Shown: in pieces, positions 17,977-25,382 of the stretch
Layout of the letters: each line of letters starts with the position of its first letter
How positions within the stretch are numbered: the first letter of the stretch is position 1
Assembly (NCBI GenBank): GCA_035695765.1
Contig: DASRRI010000106.1
Span: forward strand, 1 to 64,000
Source of the DNA: Dongia_A sp035695765
Lineage (GTDB): Bacteria > Pseudomonadota > Alphaproteobacteria > Dongiales > Dongiaceae
Direction: 5' to 3'
DNA length: 64,000 bases
Translations under genes and position numbers: made by a program
Notes under the pieces: model-generated
Database searches by the model: none
Seen by the model: only the letters and a program-made list of their open reading frames with translations
What the model was told of the DNA's origin: nothing

Positions 17977-19536
17977 CTACTCGGCCGCACGCGCCTTGGA
18001 GCGCGGAGTGCGGTCGAAATCTTCGGGGAAATGCTTTAAGGCACTCTGAACGGGGTATGGGGTGAGCCCGCCCAAAGCGCAGAGCGAGCCGTCCAACAGC
18101 GTCTCGCACAGATCGTCCAGGACGATGAAGTTCTTGTCGCGCTCTTCGCCGGCGACGATGCGGTCGATGACTTCGGCGCCGCGGGTCGAACCGATCCGGC
18201 AGGGTGTGCATTTGCCGCAGCTTTCGGTCGCGCAGAATTCGAAGGCGAAGCGCGCCTGCTGCGCCATATCCACGCTGTCGTCGAACACAACAATGCCGCC
18301 GTGACCAAGCATGCCCTTTTGCGCCGCCATCGCCTCGTAATCGATCGGCGTTTCCAACAGGCTTGCCGGGAAATAGGCGCCCAGGGGCCCGCCGACCTGG
18401 ACCGCACGGATCGGCCGGCCGGATGCCGTACCGCCGCCGAATTCGTCGATCACCTGGCGCAAGGTCAGGCCGAACGCCTTCTCAACAAGCCCGCCGCGCT
18501 TGATGTTCCCCGCCAGCTGCAGGGGCATCGTCCCGCGCGACCTGCCCATACCATAATCCTTATAGAAGGCACCGCCCTTGTCCAAAATCGTCGGAACGGC
18601 GGCGAAAGAGAGCACGTTGTTGATCACGGTCGGCTTGCCGAACAAGCCGGAAATCGCCGGCAGTGGCGGCTTCGCGCGCACCATGCCGCGCTTGCCTTCC
18701 AGGCTGTCGAGCAGGGAGGTTTCCTCGCCGCAGATATAGGCGCCGGCGCCGAGCCTCAGCTCCAGCTGGAACGCCTTACCGCTCGAACGGACGTTGTCGC
18801 CCAGATAACCCTTGGAACTCGCAACTTCGATCGCGCGCTGCATCTGCGCGAAGGCGTGCGGATATTCGCTGCGGATATAGATGAAGCCCTTGGTCGCGCC
18901 GACCGCGAGGCCCGCGATGGTCATGCCCTCGATCAGCAGGAACGGGTCGCCTTCCATCAGCATGCGGTCGGCGAAGGTGCCGCTGTCGCCTTCGTCCGCG
19001 TTGCACACGATGTATTTCTGATCGGCCTTGGCGCCCAGCACCGTCTTCCACTTGATGCCGGTCGGGAAGCCCGCGCCGCCACGGCCGCGCAGTCCGGACT
19101 CTGTCACGGCGGTGACGATGTCCGCGGGCTGCGTCTTCAGCGCGTTGGAGAGGCCGCGATAGCCGTCATGGGCGATGTAATCCTCGATCGACAGCGGATC
19201 GATGATGCCGCAGCGCGCGAAGGTCAGGCGCTCCTGGTTCTTCAGGTAAGGCATCTCTTCCGGCTTGCCGAGGCGCAGGGCATGCTCAGCCCCTTGCAGC
19301 AAACCCGCTGCGAACAGCCCGGCCACGTCGCTTTCGCCGACCGGGCCATAGGCGATCCGGCCCTGCGGCGTCGCCACTTCCACCATTGGCTCCAGCCAGA
19401 ACAGGCCGCGCGAGCCGTTGCGGACGATCTTGATTTCTGTGTTGCTGCGGTCTGCTTCGGCCTGGATCGCGGAGGCGACCTCATCGGCGCCGAGCGAAAC
19501 GGCAGACGCATCGCACGGGACGTAGATGGTGATCAT
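17977..19536 (-). CDS. fdsB: NAD-dependent formate dehydrogenase beta subunit (NuoF-like)
   Basis: 519 aa. An N-terminal thioredoxin-like ferredoxin segment precedes the NuoF-type core: the NADH/FMN-binding GLRGRGGAGFPTGIKWKT and YIVCNADEGDSGTFADR, then GAGAYICGEETSLLDSLEG, and the [4Fe-4S] site ESCGKCTPCRIG. It binds FMN and reduces NAD+ with electrons from FdsA. ATG 19536 overlaps the fdsG stop (ATGA). A longer frame to 19647 would run into fdsG and has no family support. Confidence 0.96.
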   Translation of the reverse strand: MITIYVPCDASAVSLGADEVASAIQAEADRSNTEIKIVRNGSRGLFWLEPMVEVATPQGRIAYGPVGESDVAGLFAAGLLQGAEHALRLGKPEEMPYLKNQERLTFARCGIIDPLSIEDYIAHDGYRGLSNALKTQPADIVTAVTESGLRGRGGAGFPTGIKWKTVLGAKADQKYIVCNADEGDSGTFADRMLMEGDPFLLIEGMTIAGLAVGATKGFIYIRSEYPHAFAQMQRAIEVASSKGYLGDNVRSSGKAFQLELRLGAGAYICGEETSLLDSLEGKRGMVRAKPPLPAISGLFGKPTVINNVLSFAAVPTILDKGGAFYKDYGMGRSRGTMPLQLAGNIKRGGLVEKAFGLTLRQVIDEFGGGTASGRPIRAVQVGGPLGAYFPASLLETPIDYEAMAAQKGMLGHGGIVVFDDSVDMAQQARFAFEFCATESCGKCTPCRIGSTRGAEVIDRIVAGEERDKNFIVLDDLCETLLDGSLCALGGLTPYPVQSALKHFPEDFDRTPRSKARAAE

Positions 19537-20009
19537 CGGCTTCCCTCCAGCGCGTCGATCAACTGATCGAGGCGCTTGGGCGTCACGCGGCCATGCAGCT
19601 TGCCGTCGATCATCGCCGATGGGCCGCAGGCGCAATTGCCGAGGCAATAGACCGGGTCCAGCGTATAGCGCCCATCGGCGCTGGTCTCATGAAAGTCCGC
19701 ATTCAGCCGCTGCTTGGCGTGCGCCTCGCTCTCGCGTCCACCCACCGATTGGCACGCTTCGGCGCGGCAGATCTTCACGATATGCCGGCCCGGCGCGTGC
19801 TTGCGGAAATCGTGATAGAAGCTGATGACGCCATGCACTTCGGCGCGGGTGAGGTTCAACTCATCCGCGATGACCGGCACAGCCGCCGCATCGATATATC
19901 CGAATTCATCCTGTATCGCGTGAAGAATGGGGAGCAACGCTCCCTCAACGTGCTTCAAGGCGCGGATAATCCCGCGCCCGGTCTCCGCGTCCCAATCTTT
20001 GGCCGACAT
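19533..20009 (-). CDS. fdsG: NAD-dependent formate dehydrogenase gamma subunit (NuoE-like)
   Basis: 158 aa, thioredoxin-fold [2Fe-2S] protein of the NuoE/FdsG type. Cluster ligands are in CRAEACQSVG and CLGNCACGPSAMI. The N-terminal helical part contains LLPILHAIQDEFGYID and LTRAEVHGVISFYHDF, as in NuoE. It is the first gene of the fds operon, transcribed from the 258-bp divergent region shared with the acyltransferase gene. Confidence 0.95.
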   Translation of the reverse strand: MSAKDWDAETGRGIIRALKHVEGALLPILHAIQDEFGYIDAAAVPVIADELNLTRAEVHGVISFYHDFRKHAPGRHIVKICRAEACQSVGGRESEAHAKQRLNADFHETSADGRYTLDPVYCLGNCACGPSAMIDGKLHGRVTPKRLDQLIDALEGSR

Positions 20010-20079
20010 TGCTCGATGCTCGCTAGCGGTCCTGATCTGTCTTCATTAGACGGATTTCATTAAACGCCTATTAGCGACA

Positions 20080-20094
20080 TCCGATCAAATCGGA
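20080..20094. promoter_or_regulatory. Perfect 15-bp palindrome upstream of fdsG
   Basis: TCCGAT-CAA-ATCGGA, 71 bp upstream of fdsG. Its symmetry and position make it a candidate binding site, possibly for the operon's LysR protein or an unrelated dimeric regulator. Confidence 0.5.
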
Positions 20095-20107
20095 ACCGCT
20101 GATTGGC

Positions 20108-20126
20108 TGATAGATTTTATTTATCA
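20108..20126. promoter_or_regulatory. LTTR-type box (T-N11-A) upstream of fdsG
   Basis: TGATA-N9-TATCA contains the T-N11-A core of LysR-type regulator sites and lies in the AT-rich half of the divergent region, about 100 bp before fdsG. It is the best candidate for autoregulated control of the fds operon by the LysR protein encoded at its end. Confidence 0.55.
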
Positions 20127-20267
20127 CGCTTTACAAATCAATAACTTATTTGACTGAATCTGCCCTGGAGCGCTCCGAAATCGTCATTTTGCGACGCGCG
20201 GCCGCCCTTGCTCGATCTTTCGTCTTAGGCTACCAGACCAGCCGCAGCTCTCGGGGGAAAGCACGTC

Positions 20268-21458
20268 ATGACCGCCACCCTGCGCTTCGCCGAGTCCGAC
20301 GCGGACCGCGAAGCCGTCTACAGCCTGCGCTACGATATCTATGTGGAGGAGATGGGATACGCCTTTCCCGGCGTCGACCATCGGGCGCGCATGCTGGCCG
20401 AACCGCTGTTGCGTCCGACCCGGCTGCTGATGGCGGACGAAGGCGGCAAGCTGGTCGGCACCCTGCAATTCAACTGGGGTGCCGAATGCGGCTATACCGA
20501 TGATGAGCGCCGGATCTACCGCCTGTCGGATTTCATCGCGTTGGTCGGCGACGAGAGCACGATGATCGCGAGCCGCTTCATGACGCCGCCTAGCCATCGC
20601 GACCGCGATTTGCCGGCCCGCATGCTGGATCGGATGTTCGAGTTCGCCCTCGACAACGAGGTGCGACTGCTGTTCGCGGATTGCCGGCCGCATCTCATCA
20701 ACAACTATCTTCGGCTCGGCTTCCGCACCTTTGCCAAGACCTACAACGATCCGACGGTCGGCATGCTGGCGCCTCTGGTGTTCGTGATCGATGACGTTGC
20801 GCATCTGGAGCGCATCAAGTCGCGGCTCGCGCCCTTGTTCAAAGCGAAGCGGCCGAGCCAGCCGGACATCGTCTCCAGGATCCTGCCCCTGCTGCCCCGC
20901 GCGACGCCGGTGCAGCTGCTCAGCAATCCAACCGGATCGCCGGATTGGACCGGCCTTCAAAGCACGCTGGTGGAGGACGAGGTGTCCATCTTCCACGGCA
21001 TGGAGCCTGAGGAAGTTGCGCGCCTCATCGAGATGAGCCCGGTCATCAAGTGCGCGGCGGGCGATCGCATCATCAGCCAGGATCTGGCGGAGCGCAGCGT
21101 ATTCGTGGTGCTGGAGGGGGCGGTCGAGATCATCCGCGATGACCACCTGGTCACGCTGATGCCGCGCGGCTCGGTGTTCGGCGAGATCGCCTTCCTGCTC
21201 GGCATCGAGCGCACGGCCGACGTGGTGGCGGTGGGCGAGACCAAGGTCATCTCGTTGCGCGAGCGCGCCTTGAACGATTTGATCGCGTCGGAATCAAAGC
21301 TTGCGGCGCGCCTGCTGCTCAACCTCGCGCGCATCGCTTGCTTGAAGCTGGTGGAGAAGGATCGCGCCGAGACTAGCCGGCGCGATCCAAGCCATCGTCA
21401 GGCCTTGCCGCGCGCCGCGTCGACCGACCACGGGCCCGCGCCGGCGAACGCGAAATAG
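20268..21458 (+). CDS. FeeM-like acyltransferase fused to a cyclic-nucleotide-binding domain
   Basis: 396 aa in two parts. Residues 1-200 resemble the N-acyl amino acid synthase/autoinducer-synthase-like GNAT fold (VYSLRYDIYVEEMGYAF, then SRFMTPPSHRDRDLPARML and FADCRPHLINNYLRLGFR). Residues about 230-365 form a CAP-type cNMP-binding domain with a complete phosphate-binding cassette, FGEIAFLLGIERTADVV, including the Glu and Arg that contact the nucleotide. Acyltransferase activity gated by cAMP or cGMP is the natural reading, as in mycobacterial cAMP-controlled acetyltransferases, though domain order here is reversed. The last 61 bp overlap the convergent doxX gene. A class III cyclase is encoded 4 kb downstream. 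Confidence 0.85.
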   Translation: MTATLRFAESDADREAVYSLRYDIYVEEMGYAFPGVDHRARMLAEPLLRPTRLLMADEGGKLVGTLQFNWGAECGYTDDERRIYRLSDFIALVGDESTMIASRFMTPPSHRDRDLPARMLDRMFEFALDNEVRLLFADCRPHLINNYLRLGFRTFAKTYNDPTVGMLAPLVFVIDDVAHLERIKSRLAPLFKAKRPSQPDIVSRILPLLPRATPVQLLSNPTGSPDWTGLQSTLVEDEVSIFHGMEPEEVARLIEMSPVIKCAAGDRIISQDLAERSVFVVLEGAVEIIRDDHLVTLMPRGSVFGEIAFLLGIERTADVVAVGETKVISLRERALNDLIASESKLAARLLLNLARIACLKLVEKDRAETSRRDPSHRQALPRAASTDHGPAPANAK

Positions 21459-21802
21459 AGGAAAATGAAGCAGAAAAGGATGGCCGCATCGCCCTGATTG
21501 ATGGCGGGAAAGAAACTGTTCGGCATATGGGCGATGAAGTAAGCGGCGGCCATGTCGCCCGAGAGAATGAACGCGGCGGGTCGCGTGAACAGCCCCAGGA
21601 TGATGAGCGCACCGCCGACCAGTTCCAAAATGCCCTGGATGCCGAACAACGACAGGATCTGCAGATCCGCGAACATGTCGCTGGGCGGGAAGTTGAAGAA
21701 CTTCATCGTGCCGTGCTCGATGAAGAGCAGGCCGGTGACGATGCGCAAGACAGACAGGATGCGCGGCGCCCAAGTGGAAGCAGTTTCACCGATACCAGCC
21801 AT
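21398..21802 (-). CDS. DoxX-family membrane protein
   Basis: 134 aa with four predicted membrane segments: ILSVLRIVTGLLFIEHGTMK, LELVGGALIILGLFTR, ILSGDMAAAYFIAH and ILFCFIFLYFAFAGAGPW. The pattern RIVTGLLFIEHG...KFF and GG.LI.LGL.TR is the DoxX signature. Members take part in thiol or redox homeostasis or sulfur oxidation; the substrate is unclear here. ATG 21802 has GAAGGGG upstream; an ATG six codons earlier is the alternative. The 3' end overlaps the acyltransferase gene on the other strand by 61 bp. Confidence 0.88.
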   Translation of the reverse strand: MAGIGETASTWAPRILSVLRIVTGLLFIEHGTMKFFNFPPSDMFADLQILSLFGIQGILELVGGALIILGLFTRPAAFILSGDMAAAYFIAHMPNSFFPAINQGDAAILFCFIFLYFAFAGAGPWSVDAARGKA

Positions 21803-21917
21803 GTCAGTCGTCCCCTTCATTGATTTCGTGTTCGGCGATTCGGGCTAAAATGTAACCGCGGATGTGGCGAATGACCACGGTTGCGGTCCCGGTTTCGATC
21901 ACGGATTCGTGAACGCG

Positions 21918-22691
21918 CTATCGCTCGACGAATGCCTTCTCGATCACGAAGTGGCCCGGCACGCTATGGTTCCCTTCCTTGAAGTCGCGTTCAGCCAAAA
22001 CTGTCTCCAGATCGGCGAGCATGTGCGGGCTGCCGCACAGCATCACGCGGTCATTTGCAGCGTCGAGCGGCGGCAGGCCGATATCCTCGAACAGTTTTCC
22101 CGATTGGATGAGAGCGGTGATGCGCCCGTTGTGACGGAACGGCTCGCGCGTCACGGTCGGGTAATAGATCAGCTGCTGCTTCACGAACTCGCCAAGAAAG
22201 GGATCGTTCGGCAATTGCTCGGTGATGGTCTCGGTATAGGCAAGCTCGGCCACGCGCCGGCAGCCATGGACCAGGATGATGCGCTCGAACCGCTCGTATG
22301 TTTCTGGATCCTTGATCAGGCTCAAAAACGGGGCAAGGCCAGTGCCAGTTCCGAGCAGATAGAGATTCTTGCCGGGCAGCAGATTGTCGGTCAGCAGCGT
22401 TCCCGTCGGCTTGCGTCCGACCAGGATCTGGTCGCCTTCATTCAGATGCTGGAGTCGCGAGGTGAGCGGACCGTTCGCGACCTTGATAGAGAAGAACTCG
22501 AGGCGCTCCTCATGATTTGCGCTCGCCATCGAATAAGCGCGCAACAGCGGCTTTCCTTCGATCCGCAGGCCGATCATCGTGAATTGGCCGTTCTGGAATC
22601 GGAACCCCGGGTCCCGGGTGGTCGCGAAGCTGAACAGATTGTCGGTCCAATGGCGGACCGCGAGGACCCGCTCCTCATTCAGATTGCTCAT
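21918..22691 (-). CDS. fpr: Ferredoxin--NADP reductase
   Basis: 257 aa, subclass I bacterial FNR (Fpr). FAD-binding motif is LLRAYSMASANHEERLEFF (RxYS), and the isoalloxazine-facing loop GPLTSRLQHLNEGD follows. NADP side: LYLLGTGTGLAPFLSLIKDP, LVHGCRRVAELAY and MLCGSPHMLADLETVL; the C-terminus FVIEKAFVER is the expected short tail. ATG 22691 has TGGAG upstream; a 21-residue extension to 22754 lacks family support. A Fur-like palindrome lies 83 bp upstream, so iron starvation probably induces it. It would supply reduced ferredoxin for iron mobilisation or redox defence. Confidence 0.94.
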   Translation of the reverse strand: MSNLNEERVLAVRHWTDNLFSFATTRDPGFRFQNGQFTMIGLRIEGKPLLRAYSMASANHEERLEFFSIKVANGPLTSRLQHLNEGDQILVGRKPTGTLLTDNLLPGKNLYLLGTGTGLAPFLSLIKDPETYERFERIILVHGCRRVAELAYTETITEQLPNDPFLGEFVKQQLIYYPTVTREPFRHNGRITALIQSGKLFEDIGLPPLDAANDRVMLCGSPHMLADLETVLAERDFKEGNHSVPGHFVIEKAFVER

Positions 22692-22773
22692 GTTTCTCCA
22701 GCACCTGGCTGTTGTGATGCGGCCGCGCAGTCGGTTCTCGCCAAGCGCCAGCACTCGCTACTCGGAACCGTAT

Positions 22774-22798
22774 ATTGCGAACCATTCTCAACCGCAAT
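22774..22798. promoter_or_regulatory. Fur-box-like palindrome upstream of fpr
   Basis: The site has arms ATTGCG and CGCAAT around a central ATTCTCA core (22784-22790), close to the familiar TTGCnAnnnATTCTCAnnnGCAA type of Fur site seen in proteobacterial iron promoters. It lies 83 bp before fpr. Confidence 0.6.
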
Positions 22799-23219
22799 AA
22801 CAGGCGCCGATGAATTCAGGTAAGGCTGCCATGCAGGAGAGTCGAGTGCCGCCATATGTCGCAGCGATGCCGGTGACCGGCCTAAGGACGGGCGACCGGC
22901 ACCGTGAACTCACATCCAGTTATTTCCTAAAGCACTCAAAGTGCGTCAGGCCAATGGCATCTGATTAATGAACAAATTAACCATAAAATTTTGCGACCAT
23001 CCAAATATGGTAGGTATCCATTATCTAGTCTCTACTTATTGAAAATTTGCAGTCGATCTTGGTTTACGAATCTTCGCGATTTTTCACAAGGGGCCCTGGC
23101 TGGTAAGATTCATTTCATATATTCGGTACGATAGTGGACAGATGGTTGGATCGTTTGGCCGGGTGCAGGACGCGATAACCCGGTAGAGATCCCCACGAAG
23201 CGAGAGCGGGAGGTGGGCA
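22799..23219. other. Intergenic region, 421 bp, no gene seen
   Basis: No credible coding sequence on either strand. Positions about 22960-23090 are strikingly AT-rich for this genome and probably hold the promoter of the following membrane protein and kinase. The GC-rich part around 22868-22908 contains a short GCCGGTGACCGGC symmetric element. Nothing else was recognised. Confidence 0.5.
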
Positions 23220-23630
23220 TTGACCCTCCAGACGCGCGCAAGCGGCAGCGACCAGATGTTCAGATCGGCGCCCAAGTCTGCGCCCCCCGTCCGCGCGCGC
23301 CCTCGTATCAGCTTCGGCTTGATGCCCGCACTCATTCTTGCGGTCTTCGCCTTTTTCGGAGTCTCCGGTCTGGAGACGTTCAGCATCAATCCCGACAGGC
23401 CCGCCGCCATCCTTTTTCCCGAATCCGTATCGCAGGAACAGGCCTTCGCAGTGGTGATTGCGGCGGGTGGGTTGCCGGTGCGGCCGGCGCGGTCCGCCCT
23501 CAGTGAGGGTGTGGGGTGGATTGCCGCCGCCGGCTCGCCCGACTTCTTCGACAAGGTCCGCGCGTATGGCGCCTGGGCCGTGATCAACCCCTTTGCATTC
23601 GGAGGCTGTTTCCTGGTGAAGCCAGCATGA
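23220..23630 (+). CDS. Hypothetical membrane-anchored protein coupled to a sensor kinase
   Basis: 136 aa. After a basic N-terminus there is one membrane segment (FGLMPALILAVFAFFGVSGL, about residues 32-51), then a periplasmic part ending GAWAVINPFAFGGCFLVKPA. The start is TTG 23220 with GGGAGG 9 nt upstream. Its stop overlaps the kinase ATG (ATGA), so the two are translated together; the protein may be an accessory or input partner of that kinase. Family not recognised. Confidence 0.65.
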   Translation: MTLQTRASGSDQMFRSAPKSAPPVRARPRISFGLMPALILAVFAFFGVSGLETFSINPDRPAAILFPESVSQEQAFAVVIAAGGLPVRPARSALSEGVGWIAAAGSPDFFDKVRAYGAWAVINPFAFGGCFLVKPA

Positions 23631-25039
23631 GCGTGGATGCACTCTCGCCATATCCCGGCGCGCCGCGGCGGGCGAACGGATGGCAGCAATTGCAGCGCCG
23701 CGTTGCCGGCGCTTGGCAGCAGCTTCGCATCGGCGAGTTTTGGCGCGATGAAGCCGAGACCCCCGAGCGGGTCGCCCAGTTTCGCGACAAGGCGATCCGG
23801 TTGCTGCTTCTGGAGCAATGGGCCTTGCTGACGCCGATCGCCATCACCGCTTATTTCACCGGCAATTCCTGGATCGGGCTGCTGGTTGTCGGCGGCATCT
23901 TCCACGGCTGCACCAGCTTCTTCCGCAAGGTGGATCCGATCGGCCTCTCGACCCGCAGCCTGATCGCGACGGGCCTGCTGCTCGATGTGCTGCTGCTGAT
24001 CTATGCGCTGACGGGTACCGGCTCGTGGCAGATGGATGGCGGCCATATGTGGGTGTTCGCGGTCTGGGCCCATGCGCTGGGCCTTCTGTGCTGGCGCTCG
24101 CTGCTGGTCAGCGGAACCTTGGCCGTCCTGCATCACTTCGTGTTGGTCTTCCTCTTTCCGCTCTGGGTGTTCCCCGATGGCGCCAACATATGGCGCGTGG
24201 TGCTGCATGCCGGCGTCGTCGCATTGCAGCTCTCCGTGCTCTGCGTCTTCGTGTTCCTGATCCGGCGCATGCTGACCAAGGCCGAAGAGCTGGAATCGGC
24301 CCTCGCCAAGAGCCTGGCGATTGTGGAAGAGGTGAGCATTTCCAAATCACGCTTCCTCGCCCATATGAGCCACGAGCTGCGGACGCCACTCAACGCCATC
24401 ATCGGCTTCTCCGACGTCATGAAGACCCAGATGTTCGGCGAGCTGTCGCCGCGTTATCTCGATTATGCGGCCAACATCCATGCGAGCGGGGAGCATCTGC
24501 ACGACCTCATCAATGACGTGCTCGACCTCTCGCGCGTCGAAGCCGGCAAGCACGAGATCTTCGAGGAAGCGGTCGAGCCCGCCAGAATCGTCGAGGTCTG
24601 CTTCGCGATGATGAGCGCCCGCGCGCGCGAGGGGCAGATCGAGCTGATGATTTCAATACCGAAAGAGCTGCCCATCTTGCGCGCCGATCCGCGCGCCCTG
24701 AAGCAGGTGCTGCTCAATCTGCTGTCCAACGCGATCAAATACACCCCGGCGGGCGGGCAGGTCGTGACGTCATTGCACGAGAATGAAAACGGCTTGGCCG
24801 TGACAGTGACGGACACCGGCTGCGGAATTTCCCAAGACGCTCTTGCCAAAGTGTTTGATCCGTTCCAGCGCGGCGATTCGATGATCGCGCGCAAGATCGA
24901 AGGGACCGGGCTTGGCCTCGCAATCAGCCGCAAGCTGATGGAGCTCCATGGCGGTACCCTCACGCTCGCCAGCAGGTCCGGCGCCGGCACCACCGCCACT
25001 GCGCTCTTCCCCGCTAACCGGCTGATCGCCTCGCGATAG
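23627..25039 (+). CDS. Membrane sensor histidine kinase
   Basis: 470 aa. Residues about 55-220 contain six predicted membrane segments, including LAVLHHFVLVFLFPLWVFP; a similar HH-containing membrane sensor is found in some alphaproteobacterial chemoreceptors. A short coiled linker leads to the HisKA domain KSRFLAHMSHELRTPLNAII with the phospho-accepting His, and to HATPase_c with the N box (LLNLLSNAIKYT), G1 box (VTDTGCGI) and G2 box (GTGLGLAISRKL). No receiver domain or response regulator gene is adjacent, so its partner is unknown. It is a core kinase of the PleC/DivJ-like HPK1 group by HisKA sequence. Confidence 0.92.
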   Translation: MSVDALSPYPGAPRRANGWQQLQRRVAGAWQQLRIGEFWRDEAETPERVAQFRDKAIRLLLLEQWALLTPIAITAYFTGNSWIGLLVVGGIFHGCTSFFRKVDPIGLSTRSLIATGLLLDVLLLIYALTGTGSWQMDGGHMWVFAVWAHALGLLCWRSLLVSGTLAVLHHFVLVFLFPLWVFPDGANIWRVVLHAGVVALQLSVLCVFVFLIRRMLTKAEELESALAKSLAIVEEVSISKSRFLAHMSHELRTPLNAIIGFSDVMKTQMFGELSPRYLDYAANIHASGEHLHDLINDVLDLSRVEAGKHEIFEEAVEPARIVEVCFAMMSARAREGQIELMISIPKELPILRADPRALKQVLLNLLSNAIKYTPAGGQVVTSLHENENGLAVTVTDTGCGISQDALAKVFDPFQRGDSMIARKIEGTGLGLAISRKLMELHGGTLTLASRSGAGTTATALFPANRLIASR

Positions 25040-25382
25040 GCCACGGCATCCGCTGCAAGTCGGCGCGGCAATAGCTGCGTGTGCATCGCCTCGGCCCGAG
25101 CCGCACTTCCGGCATCGAAAAGTTCCGCTGCGCTCTCAAGCCGCCGCAGTACTGCCACCGAAGGTCTACCGTTGCCCGGCCAATGCTAGGCGTAAATGTC
25201 GTGCGATTGTCTCTCGGTCCTATCTGAAAATTCTTCTCCGTTTTCACACATGCAACCGGCATGCAACCGGCTGGCCGCAGAGTTTGTTGATTGCGAGCGA
25301 AGCTGCATTGTCATGCACGTTCATCCCACACGAGAGTCATGTCAGCGCAGCGGAAGCGTAGCCCCGGGTGTGGAGCAGGGCT
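25040..25382. other. Intergenic region, 343 bp, no gene seen
   Basis: No supported gene. A direct repeat GCATGCAACCGGC/ATGCAACCGGC occurs at about 25248-25271. The region presumably carries the promoter of the cyclase gene, but no clear -35/-10 pair can be named. Confidence 0.45.

Noticed and set aside
22868..22908. GCCGGTGACCGGC near 22870 as a terminator or riboswitch
   Set aside because: The arms are only 5-6 bp, without a T tract or a recognisable aptamer core.
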